This document shows positions 1 to 8,077 of a DNA stretch of 64,000 nt, piece by piece; the stretch's first letter is position 1; each line of letters opens with the position of its first letter. The notes below the pieces were generated by a model, which was given only the letters and a program-made list of their open reading frames with translations, was not told the DNA's origin and searched no databases. The position numbers were made by a program, and so were the translations under genes. This DNA comes from Chryseobacterium sp. Bi04 (lineage in GTDB: Bacteria; Bacteroidota; Bacteroidia; Flavobacteriales; Weeksellaceae), in the NCBI RefSeq assembly GCF_918698085.1, contig NZ_CAKKLP010000002.1, positions 1 through 64,000 on the forward strand, written 5' to 3'.

Positions 1-2
1 GC

Positions 3-578
3 TCTATAGGCTGGGGAAGTCCTTACTGGGGCGGATATTATGATCCATTCTGGGGCGGATACTATGGTAACCCATATTGGGGCTATGGAGGAGGCTACTG
101 GGGTGGTGGTTACTACAACAGACCATACAGAAGAAGTGGTGCTGACGGCAGAGGATTTGTTGGTAATCCGGGTATAACAAATAATGTGTACAGACCAAGT
201 ACAGGAGGATTCAGAAACGGAAGTAGCAATGGATTCAGAGATTCCAATACAAACGGTGGTTTCAGACAGGGAAATACCGGAGGTTTCAGAGGCTCTAATA
301 CCAATGGAGGCTTCCGACAAGGAAATACCGGAGGCTTCCGAGGTTCTAATACGAATGGGGGATTCCGACAAGGAAATTCCGGAGGATTCCGTAATTCTTC
401 GCCACAACCAAGACCTGAATACAATCAGCCTAGATATAATAACAGCGGAGGTTTCAGATCTAATGACTCCGGAGGCTTCAGATCAAGTGGAGGCTTCAAT
501 TCCGGAGGCGGTGGCTTCAGAGGTGGATCTGGCGGCGGAGGCGGCATGAGATCCGGAGGCAGCGGAGGCTTCAGATAA
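3..578 (+). CDS. Gly/Arg-rich GGFR-repeat protein (5' truncated by window edge)
   Basis: The reading frame is already open at the first base and runs to TAA at 576-578, so the start codon and any signal peptide lie outside the window. The visible N-terminal part is rich in Gly, Trp and Tyr (repeated YWGG/YYG patterns), followed by an Arg-containing linker and then a low-complexity tail built on GGFR units. About residues 84-134 of the visible part are three tandem copies of a 17-residue unit NGGFRQGNTGGFRGSNT. The last third is almost pure Gly/Ser/Phe/Arg. I do not recognise a named family; such compositions occur in flavobacterial secreted or surface proteins, but function is unknown. A 32-base gap separates it from the outer membrane protein gene, with no terminator seen, so co-transcription is possible. 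Confidence 0.75.
   Translation, partial: SIGWGSPYWGGYYDPFWGGYYGNPYWGYGGGYWGGGYYNRPYRRSGADGRGFVGNPGITNNVYRPSTGGFRNGSSNGFRDSNTNGGFRQGNTGGFRGSNTNGGFRQGNTGGFRGSNTNGGFRQGNSGGFRNSSPQPRPEYNQPRYNNSGGFRSNDSGGFRSSGGFNSGGGGFRGGSGGGGGMRSGGSGGFR
252..404 (+). repeat. Three tandem 51-bp coding repeats
   Basis: Units at 252-302, 303-353 and 354-404 each encode a variant of the same 17 residues. The first copy uses TTT-CAG/AGA style codons where copies two and three use TTC-CGA, so the copies differ mainly at synonymous sites. The third copy diverges at its end (NSSP in place of GSNT). Confidence 0.85.
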
Positions 579-610
579 TTTTCAAATTAAAAATAAACTA
601 TTAATAAATA

Positions 611-2035
611 ATGTTAAAAAAATCTTTAGTATTAATGAGTGTTTCTGCAGCTTTCTTTGCGCAGGCACAGGATGTTTCCGTGATAAGGAATACTGTAGAT
701 GTTTATTCCAGCTCTCCTATGGTGGGATCGGCTAAGTTTAATGCGATGGCAGGTGCCAATGGAGCATTAGGAGGAGACGCGAACTCGTTGCTTACCAACC
801 CGGCAGGTCTGGGAGTCGCTATTTCCGGAGAAATTTCAGGAACTTTGTCTGTGGCCGGTAATAAAAACAGCAGCACTTGGGCAGGTTCTACCTTAGATTA
901 TAACAAAACAAAGACGGACCTCGGAAACGTGGGAGGTGTTATTGCATTTCCGTTGATGACTGAAACAGGATGGAAGTTTATCAATATAGGGATCAATTAT
1001 TCTAATCAGTCTCTTGATAATACAATTGCTTCTCCGGGTAATGATAATGTTGTCTATCTAACAGATGTAAATGATCCTGATACTGCCAGAGCACTTGCAG
1101 GACATGTCTATAACAGATATGGAAATTTATCTAAAATGAGTTTTGGGGTAGGAGCTAACTATAATCATAGTTTTTATGTCGGAGCTGGATTGAATTTTTT
1201 TAGTGCTGATATTGATCAGTTTGATAGATTGCTGTATCAAAAGCTTCAAAATAATACCCTAGAGGAATACCAAAAGCAAAATACACCCTACTCTGAAAAG
1301 TCTTCAGGATTTTCAGCTTCATTAGGGGTTATTGGAAAATTAAGTCCTAATTTCAGAGTAGGTTTATCTCTTGAAACACCTACTTTCTGGACTATTGACA
1401 GAGACTATAATTATTATAATGATATCAATACAGGAGATGGAGCAGGGTATGAAAACAGAAAGCTTACAACGCCGTTTAAGGCAACAGTAAGTGCTGCGTT
1501 TGTAGCTAGTAAGAATTTTTCACTAAACGTAGACTATACACTGGGACTTACAAAACCTGATTATAAAGTATATGGAGCTGCAGAAAGGGAACTGAATGAT
1601 TTCTTCAAAGAAAACTATAAGAATGTTTCAGAAGTAAAAGTAGGGGCTGAATACAGAATACAGCAGTTTAGACTAAGAGGTGGATATTCTTATATGTCTA
1701 ATCCTATGGATGCACTTACAATTAGTAGATTTAATGATGCTGGAGATGTGGGAGATCAATCATATAACAATCTTATGTTGAATGATAGAAATCTGGCTTC
1801 TTTTGGTATAGGATATGATTTCAAATCATTCTATATTGATGCTTCTTACCAGAATATAACATCAAAGTACAGTAATCCTTTTATGAGAGGAATTCTTACC
1901 AATAATGTGGATTCAGCTTATTATTCAGCTTATCCTGATATTAATCCTAATATTATGACGAGCGATGCTTATGCTGTTTCCAGTGTGAAAAATACCAGAA
2001 ATAATTTCTTCCTTACTTTGGGATGGAAATTCTAA
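611..2035 (+). CDS. Outer membrane beta-barrel protein, OmpP1/FadL-like
   Basis: A 474-residue protein with a clear Sec signal peptide (MLKKS, hydrophobic stretch, cleavage after AQAQ near residue 20). The mature part begins with the FadL/OmpP1-type region in which a small-residue segment (GSAKFNAMAGANGALGGD) precedes the NPAG motif near residues 63-66, then continues as alternating amphipathic strands rich in aromatic residues. It ends in LGWKF; a terminal Phe is the usual signature for barrel insertion by BAM. The family imports hydrophobic compounds such as long-chain fatty acids across the outer membrane; the substrate here is unknown. Members in flavobacteria are about this length. A rho-independent terminator follows directly. 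The ATG at 611 is the only start compatible with the signal peptide. Confidence 0.85.
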   Translation: MLKKSLVLMSVSAAFFAQAQDVSVIRNTVDVYSSSPMVGSAKFNAMAGANGALGGDANSLLTNPAGLGVAISGEISGTLSVAGNKNSSTWAGSTLDYNKTKTDLGNVGGVIAFPLMTETGWKFINIGINYSNQSLDNTIASPGNDNVVYLTDVNDPDTARALAGHVYNRYGNLSKMSFGVGANYNHSFYVGAGLNFFSADIDQFDRLLYQKLQNNTLEEYQKQNTPYSEKSSGFSASLGVIGKLSPNFRVGLSLETPTFWTIDRDYNYYNDINTGDGAGYENRKLTTPFKATVSAAFVASKNFSLNVDYTLGLTKPDYKVYGAAERELNDFFKENYKNVSEVKVGAEYRIQQFRLRGGYSYMSNPMDALTISRFNDAGDVGDQSYNNLMLNDRNLASFGIGYDFKSFYIDASYQNITSKYSNPFMRGILTNNVDSAYYSAYPDINPNIMTSDAYAVSSVKNTRNNFFLTLGWKF

Positions 2036-2053
2036 GTTTCTGATCATATACAT

Positions 2054-2083
2054 AAAAGCTCCGAAAATATTCGGAGCTTTTTA
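2054..2083 (+). terminator. Rho-independent terminator of the outer membrane protein gene
   Basis: Perfect 12-bp arms (2054-2065 and 2070-2081, core GCTCCGAA/TTCGGAGC) with an AATA loop and a T-rich tail. The A-rich left side would let it work on the opposite strand for the convergent ZIP gene too. Confidence 0.9.
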
Positions 2084-2098
2084 TTTTTAAAGGTATAT

Positions 2099-2815
2099 TT
2101 AATGGGGATGCTGGTGGAAAAGATGCATGAAAAGCGCCAGTGAAACACCCAGGACTACCAGTCCTATTTTTACCCAGTCTATATTGTGGTTTTTATTGCT
2201 CTCGAAAATGATCACTGAGGAAATATGAAGGAAAATCCCTCCTACGATAGCCAGAAAATAAGGCTGCAGATTTGGGTTGAAATAATTCCCTAACAGCATT
2301 CCCATTGGTGAAGCCAGTGCAAAAAGTGCTACAATCAGTAAAGAAGGATAAGATGATTTACTTTTAGACTCTTCATGCCTGTTGAACAAAAATGCTCCCA
2401 GAATAAAAGATATCGGTAGATTGTGAAATACAATCCCCAGAAGATAAGGTGACAATTCATGCTCTTCATTAGCGAGAGGAATTCCCTCTATAAAAGCATG
2501 AATAAATAATCCTACCATTAAAGCAACAGGAAGGATATTGTGTTCGCTGTGGTGGTGAAAGTGTCCGTGCTCAAAACCTTTGGTTAATGCTTCCAGAACC
2601 ATCTGCAGAAGAACTCCTGCAATCACAAATATTCCCAGGTTATTGCTTTCTGTGGAAGTATAAACCTGTGGAAAGACTTCATTCAGGCATATTGTAATCA
2701 AAAAACCGGCACTTAAGATCAAAAGATTTTTAGCCAGTTTTTCTTTTTTACCAAAGTGTTTTCCCAGAAATACGCCTGCAATTACACTTAAAATCAGTAA
2801 AAGTACTGTGGTCAT
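2099..2815 (-). CDS. ZIP family metal transporter
   Basis: A 238-residue polytopic inner membrane protein with about eight hydrophobic segments, the usual size for bacterial ZIP carriers that move Zn2+ and other divalent metals into the cytoplasm. The metal-binding helices are recognisable: HAFIEG at residues 106-111 (H106, E110) and HNLP at 131-134. Between the early and middle helices lies a His-rich cytoplasmic-type loop (residues 83-92, HGHFHHHSEH), as in many ZIP proteins. Its ATG shares one base with the stop codon of the upstream methyltransferase (TAATG), so the two are probably one operon with coupled translation. Metal specificity cannot be read from sequence. Confidence 0.9.
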   Translation of the reverse strand: MTTVLLLILSVIAGVFLGKHFGKKEKLAKNLLILSAGFLITICLNEVFPQVYTSTESNNLGIFVIAGVLLQMVLEALTKGFEHGHFHHHSEHNILPVALMVGLFIHAFIEGIPLANEEHELSPYLLGIVFHNLPISFILGAFLFNRHEESKSKSSYPSLLIVALFALASPMGMLLGNYFNPNLQPYFLAIVGGIFLHISSVIIFESNKNHNIDWVKIGLVVLGVSLALFMHLFHQHPH

Positions 2816-3540
2816 TATTTTTTCTTAAATAAATTGATACAACGTGGGGAACTCTCTCTGTTAAATTCATTCAGCTGATAATCTCCCCAGATTTTTATTC
2901 TTTCAAAACCGCATTCAGAAGCATAGGCATTAATGGCTTCTAAGGTGTGGAGCTTTACTTTTTCAAAGAAATGAAAAGGTTTGCCGTCTGCTTCAAAACA
3001 GATATCTTTAATTACATGTCTTCCTTCAATTTTTTTCAGAATCTTAAAATCAATGTCCCCACGTGTAATTAACGTTTCAGGAACTATATTTTTTCTTACA
3101 TATTCTTCATTAAGATAATCCAGCACAAAATAACCTCCCGGTTTTAAAGCATTATATACAGACTGAAAAACTTTTTTGTCGTCATTTTCATTATCAAAAT
3201 ATCCGAAACTTGTAAATAAATTGAAAACAGCGTCCATAGGATCTGCATCAATAGGATTTCTCATGTCGTGAACATCAAAAACCAGTGTCTGGTTTTCAAA
3301 TGGCTTATCAGATTCAATACTCTGTCTGGACAGGTCGAGTCCTAAAACATCATATCCCAGTTTGTTTAGGAAAACGGAGTGTCTTCCCTTGCCGCAAGCA
3401 AGATCTATAATTTTTGAATTAGGCGGCAGCTGAAGGTCCGCAGTAAGCTTTGTGATGAAGTTTTCAGCTTCAGTATAGTCTCTGTTGCTATAAAGCAAAT
3501 GATAATAAGGGGTATCAAACCAAGATTCAAACCATTCCAT
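2815..3540 (-). CDS. Class I SAM-dependent methyltransferase
   Basis: A 241-residue soluble protein with a Rossmann methyltransferase core. Motif I is IIDLACGKGRHS at residues 44-55, followed by an acidic residue at the end of strand 2 (VLGLDLS) and the VFDVHDM segment expected around the adenine-binding site. The N-terminus (MEWFESWFDTPYYHLLY) is aromatic and typical of a small uncharacterised flavobacterial family. The methyl acceptor is unknown. It is the first gene of a two-gene unit with the ZIP transporter. A promoter -7 box (TATTTTTG) ends only four bases before the ATG, so the mRNA may be leaderless. Confidence 0.85.
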   Translation of the reverse strand: MEWFESWFDTPYYHLLYSNRDYTEAENFITKLTADLQLPPNSKIIDLACGKGRHSVFLNKLGYDVLGLDLSRQSIESDKPFENQTLVFDVHDMRNPIDADPMDAVFNLFTSFGYFDNENDDKKVFQSVYNALKPGGYFVLDYLNEEYVRKNIVPETLITRGDIDFKILKKIEGRHVIKDICFEADGKPFHFFEKVKLHTLEAINAYASECGFERIKIWGDYQLNEFNRESSPRCINLFKKK

Positions 3541-3544
3541 AATG

Positions 3545-3578
3545 CAAAAATAACTAAATTTGTGCGGTTAAAAGCAAA
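3545..3578 (-). promoter_or_regulatory. Promoter of methyltransferase/ZIP operon
   Basis: On the minus strand TTTG (3575-3578), a 22-base spacer and TATTTTTG (3545-3552) match the Bacteroidota TTTG/TAnnTTTG promoter. The ATG at 3540 is four bases downstream, so transcription should begin at or next to the start codon. Confidence 0.55.
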
Positions 3579-3676
3579 GTATTTTACAACATTAAAAGAT
3601 TGAAAAATTCAATTGATCAATACGTTGGATAGCTAATCTTTTAATTATTAAACCTTTATACTTTTAATTTTTACTT

Positions 3677-4840
3677 ATGGACACAGAAAATATAAAAATT
3701 CAGATAAAAACATTCTTCGGACTGGAGCAGATTCTGGCGGAAGAAATCAAGAAATTAGGCGGAAGAAATGTCGAAATTAAAAACAGAGCGGTAAATTGTG
3801 AAGGAGATCTTGGTTTTCTTTATAAAGTTAATTACTCAGCAAGAACAGCATTAAAAATCTTAGTGCCGATTCATGAGTTTAAAGCTTTTAACCAGCACCA
3901 GTTTTATGACAGACTTTTTAAATTTCCGTGGGAAGACTTTTTGAGTGTCGACCAGTCTTTTGCTATTGATTCAACCGTAAATTCTGAAACATTTAAGCAT
4001 TCCCAGTTTGTGACGTTAAAAATGAAGGATGCTATTGTGGACTATTTTCAGGATAAATTCAAGAGACGTCCTAATGTGGAAACAAGAAATCCGGATATTA
4101 AATTCCATCTTCATATCGACAGGGAATTGGTGATGATTTCACTGGATTCTTCCGGAGATCCTTTGTTTAAGAGAGGGTATAGAAGAGAGCAGGGAGAAGC
4201 ACCTATTAATGAAGTACTTGCCAGCGGAATGCTTCAGCTTGCCGGCTGGGATGGAAGAGGAAACTTCCTTGATCCTATGTGTGGTTCAGGAACATTATTG
4301 ATTGAGGCTGCTATGATTGCCTTGGACCTTCCGGCACAGACTTTCAGAAGAGGATTTGCTTTCCAAAACTGGAAAAATTATGATGCTGAACTGTTTTCAA
4401 AAATTAAAGAGTTCAGAATTAATAGAGTGAAACAGTTTGATGGAAAAATTGTGGGATATGACATTGATGGCAAAATGCTGAATGCCGCCAAAATAAATAT
4501 AGATGCGGCGGAAATGGAAGATGTGATTGAAATCAAAAAACAGAATTTCTTTGATTCCAAGAAAGAGCTCTTCCCATTACTGATGGTATTTAACCCTCCT
4601 TATGATGAGAGAATCTCAATCAATGACGATGATTTCTACAAAAAAATAGGGGATACCTTTAAAACAAACTATCCTAATACCTTGGCATGGTTAATTTCAT
4701 CCGATTTGGAAGCTGTTAAAAAAATAGGATTACGTCCTTCCAGAAAGATTAAACTTTTCAACGGAAAACTGGAAACCAGATTTTTGCAGTATGAAATGTA
4801 TGAAGGAACAAAAAAAGTACACAAACTCGAAAATCAATAA
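3677..4840 (+). CDS. THUMP domain class I RNA methyltransferase (RlmL/YpsC type)
   Basis: A 387-residue cytoplasmic protein. Residues 1-160 form the ferredoxin-like plus THUMP RNA-binding region; residues 165-380 are a Rossmann methyltransferase with motif I DPMCGSGT at 199-206 and the catalytic NPPY at 306-309, typical of N2-guanine methyltransferases. Family members modify 23S rRNA (m2G2445 in E. coli, where this module is the N-terminal half of RlmKL); here the RlmK half is absent, as is usual outside gammaproteobacteria. The exact nucleotide is inferred from the family. It is a single-gene unit followed by a strong terminator. Confidence 0.88.
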   Translation: MDTENIKIQIKTFFGLEQILAEEIKKLGGRNVEIKNRAVNCEGDLGFLYKVNYSARTALKILVPIHEFKAFNQHQFYDRLFKFPWEDFLSVDQSFAIDSTVNSETFKHSQFVTLKMKDAIVDYFQDKFKRRPNVETRNPDIKFHLHIDRELVMISLDSSGDPLFKRGYRREQGEAPINEVLASGMLQLAGWDGRGNFLDPMCGSGTLLIEAAMIALDLPAQTFRRGFAFQNWKNYDAELFSKIKEFRINRVKQFDGKIVGYDIDGKMLNAAKINIDAAEMEDVIEIKKQNFFDSKKELFPLLMVFNPPYDERISINDDDFYKKIGDTFKTNYPNTLAWLISSDLEAVKKIGLRPSRKIKLFNGKLETRFLQYEMYEGTKKVHKLENQ

Positions 4841-4848
4841 AGATTTAT

Positions 4849-4876
4849 AAACCCTTCCTGCTGTGGAAGGGTTTTT
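4849..4876 (+). terminator. Rho-independent terminator after the THUMP methyltransferase
   Basis: Arms AAACCCTTCC (4849-4858) and GGAAGGGTTT (4865-4874), six-base loop, T tail. Confidence 0.92.
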
Positions 4877-4919
4877 GCTTTCTAATATTCAAAATTTTGT
4901 TTAACCTTTAAGTTAATCT

Positions 4920-5027
4920 ATGTCCTGGAATATTTTTGATATAATAGGTGTTGTTTTTGATGCGCTGGAGTTGTTGGGAGGTTCGTCGACTTCCAATGAG
5001 GAGAGCCATCAAAAGCCCAAAAAGTGA
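4920..5027 (+). CDS. Possible 35-residue small protein
   Basis: A short ATG-TGA frame in an otherwise empty 480-base gap. It encodes MSWNIFDIIGVVFDALELLG followed by a polar tail ending SHQKPKK: a hydrophobic/amphipathic N-terminal half with spaced acidic residues and a charged C-terminus, which looks more protein-like than random AT-rich translation. No recognised family, no clear ribosome binding site (not unusual in Bacteroidota) and no good promoter match. An imperfect inverted repeat at 5031-5084 (arms TCCAAATATAG and CTATATTTTTGGA) follows and could act as a 3' end. It may equally be a remnant of a decayed gene or chance. Confidence 0.3.
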   Translation: MSWNIFDIIGVVFDALELLGGSSTSNEESHQKPKK

Positions 5028-5084
5028 AGATCCAAATATAGGCTAGAGTAGATAAGTATTGGCTTTTCACTCTATATTTTTGGA

Positions 5085-5312
5085 TTGTTTTATTCCAGAA
5101 GCTTATTTTCTATGATTTTTTCTGCTGCTGTTTCTTCTTTCAACAGCTTTAGTTATCTGCTTATACTTTAAATCCGGTTTGTTTTTTTAGAATGCCTTGT
5201 TTTTTTGAAAAAATCAAGAATTTGCTATGTGTTTCGTATTTTTATTTACTATTGTTTGTCTTATTTATTTCTTTTGATAAAATAGTGTATGATTTTGATA
5301 ATTTATCATTAA
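5085..5312. other. Intergenic, no gene seen
   Basis: AT-rich, T-tract-rich DNA between the small ORF and the GH18 promoter. I see no coding frame, RNA gene or repeat. Confidence 0.6.
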
Positions 5313-5340
5313 TTGTTTATTGAGTGTTATTCTACATTTG
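5313..5340 (+). promoter_or_regulatory. Promoter of GH18 lipoprotein gene
   Basis: TTG (5313-5315), 17-base spacer, TACATTTG (5333-5340): an exact match to the Bacteroidota consensus. It overlaps the first codons of the longer open frame starting at 5313, so translation must begin at the downstream ATG at 5358, where the lipoprotein signal starts. Confidence 0.75.
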
Positions 5341-5357
5341 AAATAAACAATTTTATT

Positions 5358-6788
5358 ATGAAAAAAATTAGCTTACTATCATTATTTATTTTATTAATTA
5401 GCATGCTCAGTGTTGTTTCATGTAATTCTGACAGTTTAGATGACTCTACCACTCCAAAAGAACAATCCTTATCAGCCAGTGGGAATTTGAATTCCAAAGT
5501 GGCTGCTTTTGGAAAAAATCCTCTTTCTGTTATGTATGTTGAGGTGAATAACAATGATATCCGGGAAGTAGGTAAATATAAACTGGCAGATGGAAGGCAG
5601 CTTTTTGATGTGGCTATTATTTTTGCAGCCAACATCAATTATAATACCTCCACTCAGAAGGCGTATTTACATTTTAATGACCAGGTTACCAATGTACTTA
5701 CTAATAAAAATACTTACATAAAACCTTTACAGGACAAAGGGATTAAAGTGATGCTGTCAATCCTTGGGAATCATCAGGGAGCCGGATTTGCTAATTTTCC
5801 AACTCAGGCTGCTGCTCAGGCTTTTGCTCAGGAATTAGCTGATGCTGTAAATACGTATGGTTTGGATGGTATCGATTTTGACGACGAATATGCGAATTAT
5901 GGCGCTAACGGAACAGCTCAGCCTAATCAGTCTTCATTTGTTTATCTTGTGACTGCCCTTAGGGACTTACTTCCAACCAAGATTATTTCTTTTTATAATA
6001 TTGGCCCTTCCGCAAGCAATCTTTCTTATAATGGGGTAACTGTAGGATCGAAAGTAGATTATGCCTGGAATCCATATTACAGTACGTATTCAGCTCCCAA
6101 CATACCAGGTCTGGATAATGCTCATAAAGGTGCAGCAGCAGTAAATGTAAATTCGGGGACTTCTTCTTTTACAAGCAGTTCTACAGCGATAAACTTTGCA
6201 CAGAGAACTAAAACTGACGGATATGGTGTTTTTCTGTATTATGATTTGGGAGCTACCAATATAGCGTCCTATTTTTCTGGTGCCACCAATGTGCTGTACG
6301 GGCAAAATACAGTGTATGAAGATGGAACAACAACGCCCACAACAGGAATTATATCCGGAGCTACCTATCAATTGGTTTCTGCCACTAATGGTACTAGTGT
6401 ATTGGATGTTTTGAATGCAGGGACAACAGACGGAACAAAAGTTCAGCTTTGGGCTGCCAATGGTAATACCGCCCAAAAATGGAAAATTACTGATGTGGGT
6501 GGAGGATACTATAAGCTACAGCCTCTTAATGCTCCCACTAAATCTTTAGATGTATCCAATTCAGGTACAGCCAATGGAACTCAGGTACAAATATATACAG
6601 ACAATGGAACAAATGCCCAGAAATGGAAATTAACATCGCTGGGGAATGATTATTATAGTCTGTCTCCCGCTCATGCGCTAAGTTCTAATCTTGATGTCAA
6701 TAGCGGTTCTGCAGCCAATGGAACAAAAATCCAGATTTGGGCAGCCAATACCGGCAATGCCCAAAAATGGAAATTAGTAAAATTATAG
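5358..6788 (+). CDS. Endo-beta-N-acetylglucosaminidase-like GH18 lipoprotein with ricin-type lectin domain
   Basis: 476 residues from ATG 5358. The N-terminus is a lipoprotein signal (MKKISLL..., lipobox VVSC with Cys22). Residues about 45-325 are a GH18 barrel of the Endo F/H type, with the catalytic DxxDxDxE motif as D170-G-I-D173-F-D175-D-E177; E177 is the expected general acid. Residues about 340-476 are a ricin B-type beta-trefoil with three QKW repeats, a carbohydrate-binding module. Endo F enzymes of related flavobacteria cleave the chitobiose core of N-glycans; the specificity here is inferred. No T9SS tail, so it is probably lipid-anchored. It has its own promoter and terminator. A chitinase-like specificity is the main alternative. 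Confidence 0.85.
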   Translation: MKKISLLSLFILLISMLSVVSCNSDSLDDSTTPKEQSLSASGNLNSKVAAFGKNPLSVMYVEVNNNDIREVGKYKLADGRQLFDVAIIFAANINYNTSTQKAYLHFNDQVTNVLTNKNTYIKPLQDKGIKVMLSILGNHQGAGFANFPTQAAAQAFAQELADAVNTYGLDGIDFDDEYANYGANGTAQPNQSSFVYLVTALRDLLPTKIISFYNIGPSASNLSYNGVTVGSKVDYAWNPYYSTYSAPNIPGLDNAHKGAAAVNVNSGTSSFTSSSTAINFAQRTKTDGYGVFLYYDLGATNIASYFSGATNVLYGQNTVYEDGTTTPTTGIISGATYQLVSATNGTSVLDVLNAGTTDGTKVQLWAANGNTAQKWKITDVGGGYYKLQPLNAPTKSLDVSNSGTANGTQVQIYTDNGTNAQKWKLTSLGNDYYSLSPAHALSSNLDVNSGSAANGTKIQIWAANTGNAQKWKLVKL

Positions 6789-6798
6789 TTTCTATTTT

Positions 6799-6835
6799 AA
6801 GAACAAATTTCAAACTGAAATTTGTTCTTTTTTTT
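6799..6835 (+). terminator. Rho-independent terminator after GH18 gene
   Basis: 14-bp perfect arms (6799-6812, 6816-6829; AAGAACAAATTTCA and its complement), three-base loop, then a run of T. Confidence 0.92.
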
Positions 6836-6989
6836 GCAGGAATCTTTTATATTTCCATGAGTGTCATATGTTCCATCTATTTAAAATATCAATTTATTTA
6901 CAAAGGGAATTACTACCTCGGGAGCTTATGATTAAAATGCCGTCTAAAAGTATCATGGTGTTAATTTCGGAGAATACCTGTTAAACTGT

Positions 6990-7020
6990 TTGTGAATTCC
7001 TTTATGAATGGTTATTTTTG
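6990..7020 (+). promoter_or_regulatory. Promoter of glycosyltransferase gene
   Basis: TTG (6990-6992), 20-base spacer, TATTTTTG (7013-7020). The TTG start codon at 7034 lies 13 bases downstream, supporting that non-ATG start. Confidence 0.65.
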
Positions 7021-7033
7021 ACAAATTTTCAAT

Positions 7034-8038
7034 TTGAAACCTAGTATTTCCATTATTGTTGCTATTTACAACCGAAAAGATGAACTTTTTGAGTTGCTGA
7101 CCTCCCTTACCCAACAGACGGATAAAGAGTTTGAAATTATTATTGTGGATGATGGCTCTGTAATAGACCTGAAACCTACAATACATCATTTTGACGAAGT
7201 CCTGGATATTAAATATTTCAGGAAAGATAATTCCGGACCGGGGCTGACCAGGAATTATGGATCAGCAAGAGCGGCTAATGAATGGCTGGTTTTTGTGGAC
7301 AGTGACGTCATTGTTGAGAAAGATTATATCGGGCATATTAAAAAAGATATTGTTACCATTCCGTGTGATGCATTTGGTGGGGCAGATAAAGCACATAAAG
7401 GTTTTAATCTGATGCAGAAGGCTATTTCATACTCTATGACTTCTGTTTTTACAACGGGAGGAATCAGAGGCAGTAAAAAAGCAGTTTCAAAATTTCAGCC
7501 CAGAAGTTTTAATATGGGTGTGAAAAAGGCGGTTTTTGAAAAAGTAGGTGGATTTTCAGAAATGAGGATAGGAGAAGATCCTGATTTATCAATGACGCTT
7601 TGGGAAAATGGTTTTACCACGGCCTTTTTTGATGATATTGCAGTATATCACAAAAGAAGGGTAGATTTTGGGAAATTCTCCAAGCAGGTCTACCAGTTTG
7701 GTTGTGCAAGGCCTATTCTCAACCAAAGACATCCTGATTACGTAAAGATTTCTTTTGCTTTTCCTACCTTATTTATGCTGGGATATATAATGGGTTTTTT
7801 AGAATACTTTGTGCTGGGAAGAGGCATTATCCTTGCTTTTTATGGACTGTATACCTTTTTGGTACTTTTCCATGCCTTACTTCTTACTAAAAATATAAGT
7901 ATTGCCGGTATGGCAGTTATTTCCACTTATATCCAGATGTTTTCTTACGGTTACGGCTTCCTGAAGTCCTGGGTTTTACTGAATGTTTTTAAAATGAAAC
8001 CGGAGGATGCTTTTCCTCATCATTACCATAAAAAATAA
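7034..8038 (+). CDS. Family 2 glycosyltransferase, membrane-anchored
   Basis: 334 residues starting at a TTG codon; no in-frame ATG lies near, and a consensus promoter ends just upstream. Residues 1-200 form a GT-A nucleotide-sugar domain: ISIIVAIYNR at the N-terminus, VDDGS at 38-42, the metal-binding DSD at 89-91 and the acceptor-side ED at 181-182. Residues about 235-310 contain two or three membrane segments. The protein would transfer a sugar from a nucleotide donor at the cytoplasmic face of the inner membrane, probably for envelope polysaccharide or glycolipid; donor and acceptor are unknown. It stands alone rather than in a polysaccharide cluster. Confidence 0.85.
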   Translation: MKPSISIIVAIYNRKDELFELLTSLTQQTDKEFEIIIVDDGSVIDLKPTIHHFDEVLDIKYFRKDNSGPGLTRNYGSARAANEWLVFVDSDVIVEKDYIGHIKKDIVTIPCDAFGGADKAHKGFNLMQKAISYSMTSVFTTGGIRGSKKAVSKFQPRSFNMGVKKAVFEKVGGFSEMRIGEDPDLSMTLWENGFTTAFFDDIAVYHKRRVDFGKFSKQVYQFGCARPILNQRHPDYVKISFAFPTLFMLGYIMGFLEYFVLGRGIILAFYGLYTFLVLFHALLLTKNISIAGMAVISTYIQMFSYGYGFLKSWVLLNVFKMKPEDAFPHHYHKK

Positions 8039-8060
8039 AAGCTGTCGATTTTGACAGCTT
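8039..8060 (-). terminator. Bidirectional hairpin between convergent glycosyltransferase and PLP enzyme genes
   Basis: Arms AAGCTGTC (8039-8046) and GACAGCTT (8053-8060). The better T tract lies on the minus strand, so it mainly serves the PLP enzyme gene. Confidence 0.7.
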
Positions 8061-8077
8061 CTATTATAACAATAAAT

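Noticed and set aside
252..404. Possible CRISPR-like repeats
   Set aside because: Repeats are contiguous, in frame and without spacers; no cas genes in the window.
4..424. Open frames on the minus strand and in a second plus frame across the GGFR repeats
   Set aside because: They are by-products of the repetitive, stop-poor sequence; the frame open from base 3 has the coherent GGFR composition and a proper end.
6090..6476. 128-codon minus-strand frame inside the GH18 gene
   Set aside because: Cys/Ile-rich antisense translation of the GH18/lectin coding sequence; no start signal or family.
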